A DNA stretch of 64,000 bases from Strongylocentrotus purpuratus (GCF_000002235.5 NW_022145609.1:34480630-34544629); one strand, 5' to 3'; shown: positions 23,336 to 35,314, counted from the first letter of the stretch. Made by a program: numbers and translations. The notes: generated by a model from the letters alone, not told the origin.

Positions 23336-23400
23336 GCGCCGCCAATAGGGGGGGCCGCGGCCGTTTCGGCCCCCCCCCCCCTGGATCCGCCACTGAAATG

Positions 23401-24140
23401 TGCGTTTCTTTCCAGCATTGGGGCGCCCAGAAGCCCATGAGGTAACATTTCATAAAGTATAATATAAAAAGACCATATGCAAATTTTCTGTACTTTTGCC
23501 GGAAAAAATACATTTATCCAGCACAATGTCGTCTCTTTTTGCGTTGGAGAAGAGAAAATAGCGAGTTTCAATCACACTTTGGCCGATCTCGCAAGCTCTC
23601 ACTCGTTTCACTGTGGTCAAGAGACTTTGGGGCAAGCGGTTAATGAAAAAACTAATCGTTAGCTTTCTTCTGGTATCAAACTTATTTTGATTGATTGTAT
23701 AATTTTGTCGGAATAAAGGAAACAAAAATGCTCGACCAACAACTCATCAGCGTCTGAATTGACCTTTTGACCTTGAATTCCCTGATGCAAGCGCACTAAT
23801 GACGTGATCAGTAAATCGGTGTCTTTTATCGTAAAATGCGACACTTTCACAATGTTTATACATCTTTTTTTAATTATTAGTAAGATATAACATATTTTTT
23901 CTGATATCACTGAAGTTTTGGGTTTCATTTAATGAGTAATTTTGAAATAAGAGCCATTTTATTGTTTTAATTTACTGGATCGTACCATTAAAGTTGCAGG
24001 GTAGAAAGATGCATTTTCCAACCGCGCCAAATTTAATTTACGTTCCGACATTATGTTAAATGGGTTCGTGTTGTTAAGAATCCACTGATTTCTGCTCCAA
24101 CAAACGTCCACATGCGGAGTCGTTTATCAACTAAATTATT
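23401..24140. other. Unassigned non-coding stretch
   Basis: AT-rich, with no exon or repeat family recognised. Short frames on both strands overlap and lack splice context. Confidence 0.45.
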
Positions 24141-24144
24141 CAAA

Positions 24145-24416
24145 TTTATGGATGCTTCCTAGCTTCCCAGGTGTTTGTGTTGCTGTTGAAGCATTTCATC
24201 CACCTGCTATCATTCTTTGTACTCCAATTGCCAGAACGCAAATTTCATTTTGGTTTTATAGTTTCATCGGAGTCGTTTATCATATATATGTATTCAAATT
24301 TATGAATGCTTCCTCCCCAGGTGTTTGTGGTGTTTATGCATTTCATTCACCTGTTATTATTCTTTGTACTCCCATTGTCAGAATACAAAATGCATTTTGG
24401 TTATATAGTTTCATGC
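24145..24416 (+). repeat. Tandem pair of ~150-bp units
   Basis: Two diverged copies with AATTTATGGATGCTTCC, CCAGGTGTTTGTG, CATTTCATTCACCTG and ATTCTTTGTACTCC in the same order. The 89-codon frame across them is the same repeat read twice, not a recognised protein. Confidence 0.7.
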
Positions 24417-24599
24417 AATAAGTAAGTCAATAAAAGAGTATGTTCTGCACAATAAAAACAATGTAATGTGTCCCCTCATTTTGTAATAGTTAATTTACCC
24501 ATTCACATAATGGAACTACCTGCCCGATGAAGCCATTGGCCTGTGACCCCTGAGCACTCAACTTAGTCAGTTCGTGCTCATATTCTTTTATGAGAATAC

Positions 24600-24680
24600 A
24601 AGCAAACGTTTCCATATGGGGGGGGGGGGCAAGGCCCGCTCGGCCCCCCCCCCCCCCCCCCCCCCCCCCTGGATCCGCGC
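24600..24680. mobile_element. Truncated copy of the GGATCC-end element
   Basis: G-run, GCAAGGCCCGCTCGG, C-run, then CTGGATCCGCGCCCG, matching the right part of 20526-23395. Confidence 0.5.
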
Positions 24681-24683
24681 CCG

Positions 24684-25200
24684 AATCGCCAGGCTAAAAA
24701 CCTGTATTGATCTACGTACAGCCAGCTCCGAAACTCTATGACGGGCTCCAATCCTCTGCGAAGTATCATAATAATCATAGAGATGATGAAAAAAAGGAAA
24801 AGAAAGTGACGATGAGTTGTAATTGATGTTATATAAATGTGCTGTAGTTGATGTTATATAAATTACGAGTGTTCTGAGATAAATTTAGTACAGAAATGCC
24901 CCTAAAGTAGTTGGAATCGCCATGCTTAAAACCTGTTTTGACACTGTACGTACAGCTAAAGCGGGCTCCAAAACTCTATGACGGGCTCCAATCCTCTGCG
25001 AAGTATTAAAATAATCATAGAAAATGATTCAAAAAGGAAAAGAAAGTGACGATTTGGTGAAACTGATGTTATATGTGTTGTGAGAAAAATGGGTACAGGG
25101 CCCTAAAATACTTCAAATCGCCAGGCTTGAAACTTTAATTGATCAACACAGCTTTAATAGTGGGCTTCTGATTATGATCATATCGGGTTCTACTAGTAAT
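24684..25200. repeat. Three tandem ~220-bp units
   Basis: Units start near 24684, 24911 and 25115. Each has AATCGCCAGGCT, AAACCTG, AAAGGAAAAGAAAGTGACGA and a TGATGTTATA word. Confidence 0.7.
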
Positions 25201-25286
25201 CATGATTCGATTTCTATAATATGAAAGGAAAAGAAAGAAATGATTTGATGTTAATTCATGTAAGCCTATATAGGCCTACGGTTTCG

Positions 25287-25288
25287 AA

Positions 25289-25320
<32 letters not shown>

Positions 25321-25363
25321 AGGGAGGGAGGGAGGGAGGGAGGGAGGGAGGGAGGGAGGGAGG

Positions 25364-25445
<82 letters not shown>
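25287..25445. repeat. (GA)n / (GGGA)n microsatellite
   Basis: About 25 bp of GA, 55 bp of GGGA and 75 bp of GA in sequence. It produces S/L/P and R/E/G frames on both strands. Confidence 0.95.
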
Positions 25446-25447
<2 letters not shown>

Positions 25448-25479
25448 AGGCGGGGGGCTGGGCCTGGGGGAGAGTGTAG

Positions 25480-25950
25480 CCTACGCACGTACGTCGCCAC
25501 TCGCCAGTCGTCTTCCAAACCAGCATGGAGGACTCGAGGCTTCGAGAGGGGAGAGTATGTACGTGTAGCCTACGTACGTCGCCACTCGCCAGTCGTCTTC
25601 CAAACCAGCATGGAGGACTCGAGGCTTCGAGTTGGATGGATGATGTCTGGACCCCAATTTCGGATTCAAGGGAGACAGGTTGGGTTCACTCTTTTGCCGA
25701 TATTGGGAATAAGAAAAGCTCAAATTTTGGGCTTCATGATCATGATGATGCAGCTGGCGTAGCGCCGGTACTCTGCCACGCGGTACCGTACCTGCTGCTC
25801 ATGACACATCGCAGCCGCAGGCAACGCTGCATGACTGAAGATGAAGGAAGCAACATAGGTCTACTAGATCTAGGCTAGGTCTAGTCATCAAAGAAGCTGC
25901 GATCCATCCCAAACTCGGCTCGGCCTCCAAATGGAAAGGATTCCGATGGT
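25480..25950 (+). other. CpG-richer block, possible 5' exon
   Basis: Contains two tandem ~87-bp copies of ACGTCGCCACTCGCCAGTCG (from about 25489 and 25575). It then has a 117-codon plus-strand frame (25525-25878) of no recognised family, and ends in GATG|GTAAGT near 25948, a good donor with an ATG just upstream. It could be a promoter-proximal first exon of a downstream gene, but no acceptor links it to anything in the window. Weak inference. Confidence 0.2.
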
Positions 25951-26290
25951 AAGTGTCAACATGCTGCAATGAAGGGCTAGTTACTGTACTTAGATCTAGA
26001 AGAACTCACCCTATTTATTTAGTACTAGTCACTAGATCTACTAGGTCTAGACTAGTACTGGTACTAGGCCAGTAGGCCTAGACTAGATCTAACAGTTACT
26101 AGTTAACTGGTAAAAGTATCAGGCCTGCTAGTAGTACTAGTACTAGTAGTAAGTTCTAGTAGTTAGTATACATATGCCGGCCACATGGTACTAGTAGTAC
26201 CTACTTTAGGCTATAGCCTATAGGTCTAGATCTAGTGTAAGCTAGTGTAGACCCTAGTACTAATTCTAGATCTAGTACTAGTTCTTAGAA
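25855..26290. repeat. CTAG/TACTAG-rich low-complexity DNA
   Basis: Dense CTAG, AGATCTAG and ACTAGTAC palindromes with no fixed period. A shorter block of the same style is at 35038-35088. Confidence 0.7.
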
Positions 26291-26499
26291 AAGAGCGGGT
26301 GCGTCAGAAGCAGTTAGAGATGGGGGGGGGGGGGGGGGTGGACAGTTCAGGAGGATCATCTTTCAGGGGCAGTGGTGTTTGGGAGGCAGAAGAAAATGTC
26401 ACCACCACTCTGACTCTTACAATGTAACATATGCATTGATGCATGCCCTGCAGAGTATTATTTAACCATCAGGTACTAGACCTACTGTGGATAGCAAAG

Positions 26500-27365
26500 C
26501 ATAAATTGGCGTGGGTTCCAGGGGGTCAAGGGGTGGAGCCCCCAGAAGAAACTGAGGGGGTTTAGCAGTAAATTACAGTCAGATAAGCATATTAAGATAC
26601 CTTATTTTTGTCACTGGCAGGTCACTAGTAATTGGCTAGGGGTGCGGGGCGCTGAGCCCCATGAAGCTCATGGTTTTTCTGGCATTTAATTATGGTTGGA
26701 ACATTCACTAGTAATTGGCTAGGGGTGCGGGGCGCTGAGCCCCATGAAGCTCATGGTTTTTCTGGCATTTAATTATGGTCGGAACATTCACTGATTCAAG
26801 AGCCCGTCTAAGGGGCCCCTGATGGGAACCAGGGGGCGGAGCGGGCCCCGGAAGCTCGGGGGTTACAGGCCTTAAATTAAGGTCAGATGAGCATATTTGA
26901 TCCTTTATTTGTGCCATTGGCACGTAGCTAAAAATGGCGGGTGGTCAAGGAGGCTGAGTCCCCTGAAGCTCAGGTCAGGGGTTTTAGGCATTTTTTTAAA
27001 GTCAGATGAGTATCAAGGGTCCTGCCTTAGGGGCTGTAGGGCTCTTGATGGGGTCGAGGGGGCAGAGCTCCCAGGAAGCTCATGGGTTTTAGATATTTAA
27101 TTTTGGTCAGATGAGCATATTTTGATACCTGATTTGTGACACTGGCAGGTAATTAATTTCTTTCTTTCTCTTTCTTTCTTTTTCTCTTAAACATAATTTT
27201 TTTTAAGTGGGGAAAGGGGGGGGGGGGGGGGGGCTCGAGCCCCCAAGCCCCACCGTTCTGCAGGCCCTGACATGAAGGCTCTGACATGAAGGCTTTCAAA
27301 TATGCTTTTTTTTTTGCTTGACTATAAATTTGGAAATTTTTGATTTTCCAACAAACGCATACCAT
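26500..27365. repeat. Decayed tandem units of the GTCAGATGAGCATA family
   Basis: Several ~90-140-bp units with GGTCAGATGAGCAT, TTTGTGACACTGGCAGGT and GGGGCGGAGC-like words. Two are an exact 83-bp tandem duplication (26623-26705, 26706-26788). The 3' end (27100-27365) matches 19780-20060. Confidence 0.75.
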
Positions 27366-28189
27366 GGTACCAAAGTAAAAACTAGAAATGCAATCGTGTC
27401 ACAACGATGTGCGTGCAATGACGCCATGTTTCTACGTGTCAAACGAAAGAGCTTCTCTCGGACTATCCAGAGCAATTTGTACGAAGTCTGTAGCTTCTGT
27501 GATATTGGAGATAGGTATATAGGGCGAAAGAAAGGCCTCAACAGTGACCTTTGATGGGATGGTAGTGACTACGCCTACGAAGTTTGAAAGAAATTGGGAT
27601 AGAGGAAAGAACCTAGGAAAGGCTCGCAAGCACTGCGTGCAAAAAACCAATGGGATTTAGTGCATGTTCGTCATTGTAATAAAGATGGTTCCGGGGGCAA
27701 AAAGCGTGAATCTGATATGCACCATAGACAATGCGTGTAATGCATGGGCAGAAAACGTACAGGATCTGCAGGCCTCGAATTACATCAAATTTGGGTCAAG
27801 GCCACTTTTTTGAGAGGGCACAAATCCACTGAAAGGGGCACAAATCTATATCCTAAGGGGCACTAAGGCCAAAGTGGAAATTGTGCGTAAAATCACCTCA
27901 CGCCGTTTTAATGGGGGGGGGGGGGTGCGATTTGCACCCCCCCAAAAAAAAATGCTCACTAGCCCCCCCCCCACCCCCCCCCCCCCCCCCCCCAACTGAG
28001 CGCAATATCGGCCGGGCGCGATTTTCAAATTTTCGGGAGCAAAAAAAAATAGTGCTCACTACCCCCCCCCCTATTAACAGGCAGGCTGTTTCGCTGCTAA
28101 ATAGTCTCCCACTGGGCCCCCTCTTTGGTCCCCTCCCCTGCCGCCGGCTGGATCCGCGCTTGGGATGGGTGGAGGGAGTGGGGAGTTTC

Positions 28190-28500
28190 CCTCTATGACG
28201 TTTCATTGAATTATTAGAGAAAGAAGACGATTCGATACCGTTCTCGACTCTATCCTTTCCTGAATTCCACGGGAAGCGCGGAAGCTTGTATTTTTAAAAT
28301 AAATTATTAGATACAGAAGAAGATTCGTTGTACCGTTCTCAACGATTAATCCTTTTTTTAAATCAATTCCCACCCCTCCCGCGCGAAGCGCGGAAGCTAT
28401 AACGTTTTAATTAAAACGTATGTGAAAGAAGACGATTCGATGTACCATTATCTCAACTCTTAATTGTTTTCTGATTTAATTCCCGACCCTCCTCCCGAGG
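28190..28500. repeat. Three diverged ~120-bp satellite units
   Basis: Share TTATTAGAGAAAGAAGACGA, CGTTCTCGACTC and CGCGCGAAGCGCGGAAGC with the array at 20828-22330. Confidence 0.8.
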
Positions 28501-28734
28501 AAAATTCAAGTTTTTCACTGATTAAAAACTCTGAAAACGCACCAAAAAAGGTCACAACGCGAAGTAAAGATGTTGAACTAACGATAGGTAAAAAAAAAAT
28601 CCCCGATATTGATTGGTCCAAGTAAAAAGGATGGAGATGGATTGAAAAACTAAGCCCGAGTCATTACGGTTTTTGTGCCAAACGTTTCAGTCATTTCGAT
28701 GAAGATATGCTTTCATATCTCCGTATCGGCAATG

Positions 28735-31125
28735 AAGTCCCGCCAATAGTTATTAATTTAGGAGTTCCATGGTGGCAATGAAGTCTCGCCGATAATTATT
28801 GTTTTTAGATCTCCGTAGGGGCAACAAAGTCTTGCCGATTATTATGGTTTAAGATCTCCGTAGGGGCAACAAAGTCTTGCCGATAATTATTGTTTTAAGA
28901 GCTTCGTAGGGGCAACAAAACCTTGCCGATAATTATTGTTTTAGAGCTCCGTACGGGCAACAAAACTTTGCCCATTATTATCGTTTCTAGAGCTCCATAG
29001 GGGCAATAAAACCTTGCCGATTATTATCGTTTTTAGAGCTCCGTAGGGGCAACAAAACCTTGCACATAATTATTTTTTAGAGCTCCGTAGGGGCAACAAA
29101 ACCTTGTCGATAATTATTGTTTTTAGAGCTCCGTAGGTGCAACAAAACCCTTGCCGAGTATTATTGTTTTTAGAGCTCCGTAGGGGCAACAAAACCTTGT
29201 CGGTAATTATTGTTTTTAGACCTCCGTAGAGGCAACAAGACCTTGCCGATCATTAATGTTTTTAGAGCTCCGTAGGGGCAACAAAACCTTGCCGATTATT
29301 ATAGTTTTTAGAGCTCCGTAGGGGCAACAAAATCCTGCCGATTATTATCATTTTTCGAGCTCCGTAGGGGCAACAAAACCTTGCCGATTATTACCGTTTT
29401 AAGATCTACGTAGGGACAACACAACCCTGCCGATTATCATCGTTTTTAGAGCTCCGTAGGGGCAACAAAACCTTGCCGATTATTATTGTTTTAGAGCTCC
29501 GTAGGGGCAACAAAACCCTTGCCGATTATTATTGATTTTAGAGCTCCGTAGGGCCACAAAACCTTGCCGAATATTATCATTTTTAGAGCTCCGTATGTGG
29601 CAACAAAACCTTGTCGATAATTATTGTTTTTAGAGCTCTGTAGGGGCAACAAAACCCTTGCCGATTATTATTGTTTTTAGAGCTCCGTAGAGGCAAAAAA
29701 AAACCTTGCCGATAATTATTGTTTCATAGCTCCGTAGGGGCAACAAAACCTTGCCAATTATTATCGTTTTTAGAGCTCCGTAGGGGCAACAAAACCTTGC
29801 CCATAATTATTGTTTTTAGAGCTCCGTAGGGGCAACAATACCTTGTCGACAATTATTGTTTTTAAAGCTCCGTAGGGGCAACGAAACCTTGCCAATTATT
29901 ATCATTTTTAGACCTCCGTAGGGGCAACAAAACCTTGTCCATTATCATTTTTAGAGCTCCGTAGGGGCAACGAAACCTTGCCAATTATTATCACTTTTAG
30001 ACCTCCGTAGTGGCAACAAAACCTTGTCGATAACTATTGTTTTTAGAGCTCCGTACAGGCAACAAAACCTTGCCCATAATTATTATTTAAGAGCTTCGTA
30101 GGGGCAACAAAACCTTGCCGATTATTATCATTTTTAGAGCTCCGTAGGGGCAACAAAACCTTGTCGATAATTATTGTTTTTAGAGCTCCGTAGGGGCAAC
30201 AAAACCTTGCCCATTATTATCGTTTTTAGAGCTCCGTAGGGGCAACAAAACCTTGTCCATTATTATCATTTTTAGAGCTCCGTACGGGCAACGAAACCTT
30301 GCCGATAACTATTGTTTTTAGAGCTCCGTAGAGGCAACAAAACCTTGTCCGTTATTATCATTTTTAGATCTCCGTAGGTGCAACAAAACGTTGTCAATAA
30401 CTATCGTTTTTAGAGCTTCGTAGGGGCAACAAAACCTTGCCGATTATTATCATTTTTAGAGCTCCGTAGGGGCAACAAAACCTTGTCGATTATTATCGTT
30501 TTTAGAGCTCCGTAGGGGCAACAAAACCCTGCCGATTATTATCGTTTTTAGAGCTCCGTAGGGGCAACAAAACCTTGCACATAATTATTTTTTAGAGCTC
30601 CGTAGGGGCAACAAAACCTTGTCGATAATTATTGTTTTTAGAGCTCCGTAGGGGCAACAAAACCCTTGCCGAGTATTATTGTTTTTAGAGCTCCGTAGGG
30701 CAACAAAACCTTGCCGATTATTATCATTTTTAGAGCTCCGTAGGTGGCAACAAAACCTTGTCGATAATTGATGTTTTTAGAGCTCCGAACGGGCAACAAA
30801 ACCTTGTCGATTATTATTGTTTTTAGAGCTCCGTAGGGGCAACAAAACCCTTGCCGATTATTATTGTTTTTAGATCTCCGTAGGGGCAACAAAACCTTGT
30901 CGATAATTATTGTTTTTAGACCTCCGTAGAGGCAACAAGACCTTGCCGATCATTAATGTTTTTAGAGCTCCGTAGGGGCAACAAAACCTTGCCGATTATT
31001 ATCGTTTTTAGAGCTCCGTAGGGGCAACAAAATCCTGCCGATTATTATCATTTTTCGAGCTCCGTAGGGGCAACAAAACCTTGCCGATTATTACCGTTTT
31101 AAGATCTACGTAGGGACAACGAAGT
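28735..31125. repeat. ~46-bp satellite array, about 50 copies
   Basis: Units read roughly GAGCTCCGTAGGGGCAACAA, AACCTTGCCGATTATTATCG, TTTTTA. Variants alternate CCGATTATTATC with TCGATAATTATTG, hinting at a higher-order pattern. A stretch near 29200-29420 recurs almost exactly near 30910-31110, showing duplication of multi-unit blocks. Confidence 0.95.
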
Positions 31126-32794
31126 CTTTTTGAACATTACAAGTCGGGGTTGACTTATGATGACTATAATGTCGGCAAAACTTTTGTGGATTTAAATATT
31201 GTGGCCGTAAGCGGTTTGATTTTGAAAAGGGCATTCCGGCCAGTGAGAGGGGCATGGCGGCAAATTGCTGATTGCCGGTGGGTAATTCGAGCCCTGGATC
31301 TGTATTATGACCGGACTTTAATTTTTGTTTTTCTCTCTCTTTATGTCTCTTTATCGGACGTATTTGGTATCATTGGAAAGAGAATTTTATGGTTGTTATT
31401 GTAAACAACTCTCTTTTCTTCTATGATAATCCTGTCGAAACACGTGATTTTAAATAGATTTATAGGACAAAATGGCGTCTTAAATGCCTCCCTTGACCAA
31501 TTTTAAAAATTCGGCCTCGAGGTGCCCTGCGTATCGCAACTCAGAATATCACTGGAAAATTTTAAGGAAAGAAAAGGACGTTTAGGGGGCGAAAAGCAGT
31601 CTGAAAAAATGACGTCATAGCCGATACGTGTTATAATTGGGCGGAAACTCGGCGGAATTCGTATAGTGACCCTTGTTCAAATGTGATTTACTCAAAATTT
31701 TCTGTGTGAACATATACCATACTTGGTATCATTCGAAAGGGCACTTCAATACGGTCAGTTTGACACCATTGTCATCTGCGCGTAATGTCAGCGCCTATAA
31801 TGCACGCATTAAAGGCGCTATTACGTAATGCATAGCAAATTCATCATTTTTGGCGATAAATTTGCGCTGACGTTATTAAAATTTACCAAACTTGGCAGAC
31901 AGTTGTCTCGTATAAGGATACATGTGTCTGCCAAGTTTCATTGACGTACGTATAAGGATCGCCATTTTAGAGCAAGTTGAAGTTATTTCTCAATTTTCTT
32001 GAAAACTGCATATTTGGAGGGCATTTTTCGCAAAGTCGGTCAGTGTTGGGGTATATAATGTTGTATATGGCTGGAAAGGGCATATATTCAAGTATCTAAA
32101 TCCCAAAAAGGGTACGGGTCTGCCAAACCATAATGGAGATACGGCCACAGAAAGAAAGCCAATTCCCAGAACTTTAGAGGGTGCTATTTATGTTTTGCAT
32201 AGCCATTGGAGGGTGAAATTTGGCATGGCTATGTGCAATTATGAGATCTATATAGATACTGTGAGATTTAAATACAAAATGGAATTTATATGAGAAAGTT
32301 ATGGCAGTTTAAGATTATTTAGGGGTCAAATTTTCAAGAATTTAAGAGACTTTTGACGGAGTCGGTTTCAGATTTGAATTTTGAGTATGAAGATGGCATT
32401 TTGAAGGGCAGGTTATAGGTCGCAGATTAAAGAACATCTCTTACACTATCTAGAGGAATTTGTTAGAAATTTGTTGGATCTAGGATAGTGGAGATAGGAA
32501 GGAAGATAGAAAGGTCTTAAAATGGACCAGAAACGGACAAAATGGAGCCTGGACGGTTATGGATGAGTGATTTCGAGAATTGAAGAATATAGTGACCTTG
32601 ATGAGATGTTAGAGACTATGCCCATGAAATTTGAAAGGAAAATGACATGAGGAAAGCACCTAACTAGGAATAACAAACACTACGTGCAAAACGAATGCAT
32701 TTCCTGACGATAAGGATAAGGATAAGGAAAAGGAGAATATTAATGGGGCAGAATGTGAACGAAAACAAGGCAATGACGAAGGTCGTCATTGCAA

Positions 32795-34664
32795 CTAGAA
32801 ATGCAATCGTGTCACAACGATGTGCGTGCAATGACGCCATGATTGTACGTGTCAAACAAAAGAGCTTCTCTTGGACTATCCAGAGCAATTTGTACATAGT
32901 CTGTAGCTTCTGTGATATTGGAGATAGGTAGGGCGAAAGAAAGGCCTCAACAGTGACCTTGATGGGATGATACTGACTATGCCTACGAAGTTTGAGAGAA
33001 ATTGGGTTAGGGGAAAGAACCTAGAATGGGCTCGCAAGCACTGCGTGCAAAAACCAATGGGATTTGGTGCATGTTCGTCATTGCAATAAAGATTGTTCTG
33101 GGGGTCCAAGAGTGAACCCGGTATACCCCGTAGACAATGCGTGTAATGCATGGGCGGAAAACGTACAGGATCTGTACTATGACCGGAGTTAATTTGTTTT
33201 TTCTCTCTTTATATCTTTTTATGGGCCGCATTTGGTATCATTAGAAAGAGAATTCCATGGTTGTTATTGTAAACCACTCTCTTTTTTTCTATGATAATCC
33301 TATCGTAACAGGTGATGTATAATAGATTTATAGGACAAAATGGCGTCTTAAATGGCCCCCTTGACCAATTTTATTAATCCGGCCACGAGTTTCCCTGCGT
33401 ATTGCAACTCGGAATGTCACTGCAAAATTTCAAGGAAAGAAAAGGACGTTTAGGGGGCGAAAAAGCAGTCTGAAAAAAATGACGTCATAGCCGATACGTG
33501 TTATAATTGGGCGGAAACTCGGCGAAATTTGTATAGTGACCCTTGTTCAAATGTGATTTACTCAAAATTGTCTGTGTGAACATATACCATCCTTGGTATC
33601 ATTCGAAAGGGCACTTCATTGCGGTCAGTTTGACACCATTGTCATCTGCGCACAATGTACTGCACGCATTAAAGGCGCTATTACGTAATGCATAGCAAAT
33701 TCATCATTTTTTGGCGATAACTTTGCGCTGACGTTATAAAATTTTACCAAACTTGGCAGACAGTTGTCTCGTATATAGATACATGTGTCTGCTAAGTTTC
33801 ATTGACATACGTATAAAGATCGCCATTTTAGAGCAAGTTGAAATTATTTCTCAATTTTCTTGAAAACTCTATATTTAGAGGGCATTTTTCTTACAGTCGG
33901 TCAGTGTTAGTGTATATAATTTTGTATGGCTTGAAAAGGCACATCTTCAAGTATCTAAATCCCAAAAAGGGTACGGGTCTGCCAAGCCATAATAAAGATA
34001 CGGCCACAGAAAGAAAGCCAATTCCCAGAACTTTAGAGGGCGCTATTTATGTTTTGCAAAGCCATTGGAGCGTATAATTTGGCATGGCTATGTGCAATTA
34101 TGAGATAAAAATACTGTCAGATTTAGATGCAAAACGGAATTTATATGAGAAAGTTATGGCAGTTTTAGATTATTTAAGGGTCAATTTTTCAAGAACTTGA
34201 GAGATTTTTGACGGAGTCAGTTTCAGATTTGAATTTTGAGTACGAAGATGGCATTTTGAAGGTCAGGTTATACGTCGCACATAGAAGAACATCTCTTAGA
34301 CTATCTAAAGGAATTTGTTAGAAGTTTGTAGGATCTAGGATAGTGGAGATAGGAAGGAAGAAAGAAAGGCCTTAAAATGGACCACAAACGGACAAAATGG
34401 CGCCTGGAGGTTTATGCATGAGTGATTTCAGAAAACAAAAAAGTAGGGGACCTAGATTGGATATCAGAGATTACGCCTACGAAGTTTGAAAGAAATCGAG
34501 CAAGAGAAAAGGACCTGGATACGAATAACAAGCACTACGTGCAAAACGAATGGGATTCCGGACGACAAGAAGAAGAAGAGGAAGAAGAAGAGGAAGAAGA
34601 AGTAAGAATATTAATAAGAAGAATGTGAACGAAAACAAGGCAATGATGAAGGTCGTCATTGCAA
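32795..34664 (-). mobile_element. Helitron-like ~1.85-kb element, unit 2
   Basis: Uninterrupted copy, 1870 bp. On the minus strand it begins TTGCAATGACGACC after an A and ends in the hairpin and CTAG that abut unit 1. It shares all conserved words with units 1 and 3. A GAA-rich tract at about 34566-34602 expands it slightly. Confidence 0.75.
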
Positions 34665-34739
34665 TAACTGAAAACAGAAAATCATGTCCTTTCAGCAACG
34701 TTTGTAAATCACTGGTATCAAATTAGGGGAAATTTTGTT

Positions 34740-35115
34740 AAATATTTTTTTTTAATTTAATTGAATCTATTTATATTCTATTCATATATATTTTAACTGT
34801 TGTACTTATTTATTTTATTAATTTATTTTTTTATTAATTTTTTTATTAATTTATTTTTTATTTATTTATTTATTTATTATCTTTTTTAGATGGGGGGGGG
34901 GGGGGGCTTTGCCCCTTTGTTGAAGAGTAAAGTATGCCTAGTATAGTAGTAGGCTATATCTTTCTATATACTTGATTTAGATCATATCCAGCCCGCCTAG
35001 GATTAGGGTGAGGGTTAGGGTAAGCTCTAACCCTACGTCTACAGTCTAGATCTAGACTAGTCTACTCTAGATTCTAGGCCTAGATGTAGACCTGCTCCCA
35101 AAGGCTAGACCACTT
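34740..35115. other. AT-rich, G-run, telomere-like and CTAG-rich non-coding DNA
   Basis: TTTATTTA-type tracts to about 34890, a G-run, then a short degenerate telomere-like stretch (GATTAGGGTGAGGGTTAGGG at about 35001-35020, with CTAACCCTA just after) and CTAG-rich DNA. No genes. Confidence 0.6.
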
Positions 35116-35117
35116 GT

Positions 35118-35271
35118 ATGTGTGTGTCTGTGTGTGTATTGGGTTAACTTTTTCAGACGTGTATCAATCAGATATGATTATTTACTTCTGAGGACCGACT
35201 TTAAACATCCTATGCTGAATCAGTTTGTAACTTCCATTGTAAGCTGGATGACAGGGGCACGCCACAATGCC
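35118..35271 (-). mobile_element. SINE with 7SL-like head, copy 3 (inverted)
   Basis: Reverse complement of the SINE at 16927-17111: a (GT)n tail at left and the head, inverted, ending GGCACGCCACAATGCC at right. The most diverged of the three copies. Confidence 0.7.
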
Positions 35272-35314
35272 TCGTCTTAAAACCATCTAGCCTTTAGGCT
35301 GTACTACCGGCAAA

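Larger units (their letters stand above)
20526..23395. mobile_element. 2.9-kb TIR element carrying a ~120-bp satellite
   Basis: The left end CAGGCGCGGATCCAGG and the right end CCTGGATCCGCCACTG are imperfect 16-bp inverted repeats. AAATG is present on both outer sides (20521-20525, 23396-23400) as a candidate 5-bp duplication. The middle is a satellite array (20828-22330) and the ends are rich in homopolymers. No transposase is seen. GGATCCGCGC-type ends also occur at about 24669 and 28151, so the family is repeated. Confidence 0.65.
27769..31296. mobile_element. 3.5-kb TIR element carrying two satellites
   Basis: The ends CAGGCCTCGAATTAC and GTAATTCGAGCCCTG are inverted repeats with one mismatch. 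A 6-bp duplication GATCTG flanks it (27763-27768, 31297-31302). The empty site (ACAGGATCTGTACTATG) is present in unit 2 near 33167. It holds three ~120-bp satellite units (28190-28500) and the ~46-bp array (28735-31125). There is no transposase. The CAGG ends are hAT-like, but 6 bp is short for hAT. Confidence 0.85.
27382..32794 (-). mobile_element. Helitron-like ~1.85-kb element, unit 1, split by an insertion
   Basis: On the minus strand its 3' end is a hairpin (ATCGT...ACGAT) then TGCATTT then CTAG|T, at 27382-27385. Its 5' end is TTGCAATGACGA at 32794. The sequence resumes after the 3.5-kb insertion at 27769-31296. It abuts unit 2 directly, CTAG joined to TTGCAA, in head-to-tail order. Conserved inner words are AGCTTCTGTGATATTGGAG, AAACTTGGCAGACA and GGTACGGGTCTGCC. 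No protein-coding frame is recognised. Confidence 0.75.

Noticed and set aside
25525-25878. 117-codon frame as a protein-coding gene
   Set aside because: Begins in a tandem duplication and has no recognisable domain. Kept only as a weak 5'-exon candidate block.
28735-31125. CRISPR-like reading of regularly spaced repeats
   Set aside because: The ~46-bp units are contiguous and similar along their whole length, with no unique spacers; this is a eukaryotic satellite in a transposon.
35001-35036. Telomere-like TTAGGG/CTAACCC words
   Set aside because: Only a few degenerate repeats in both directions; too short to call an interstitial telomere.
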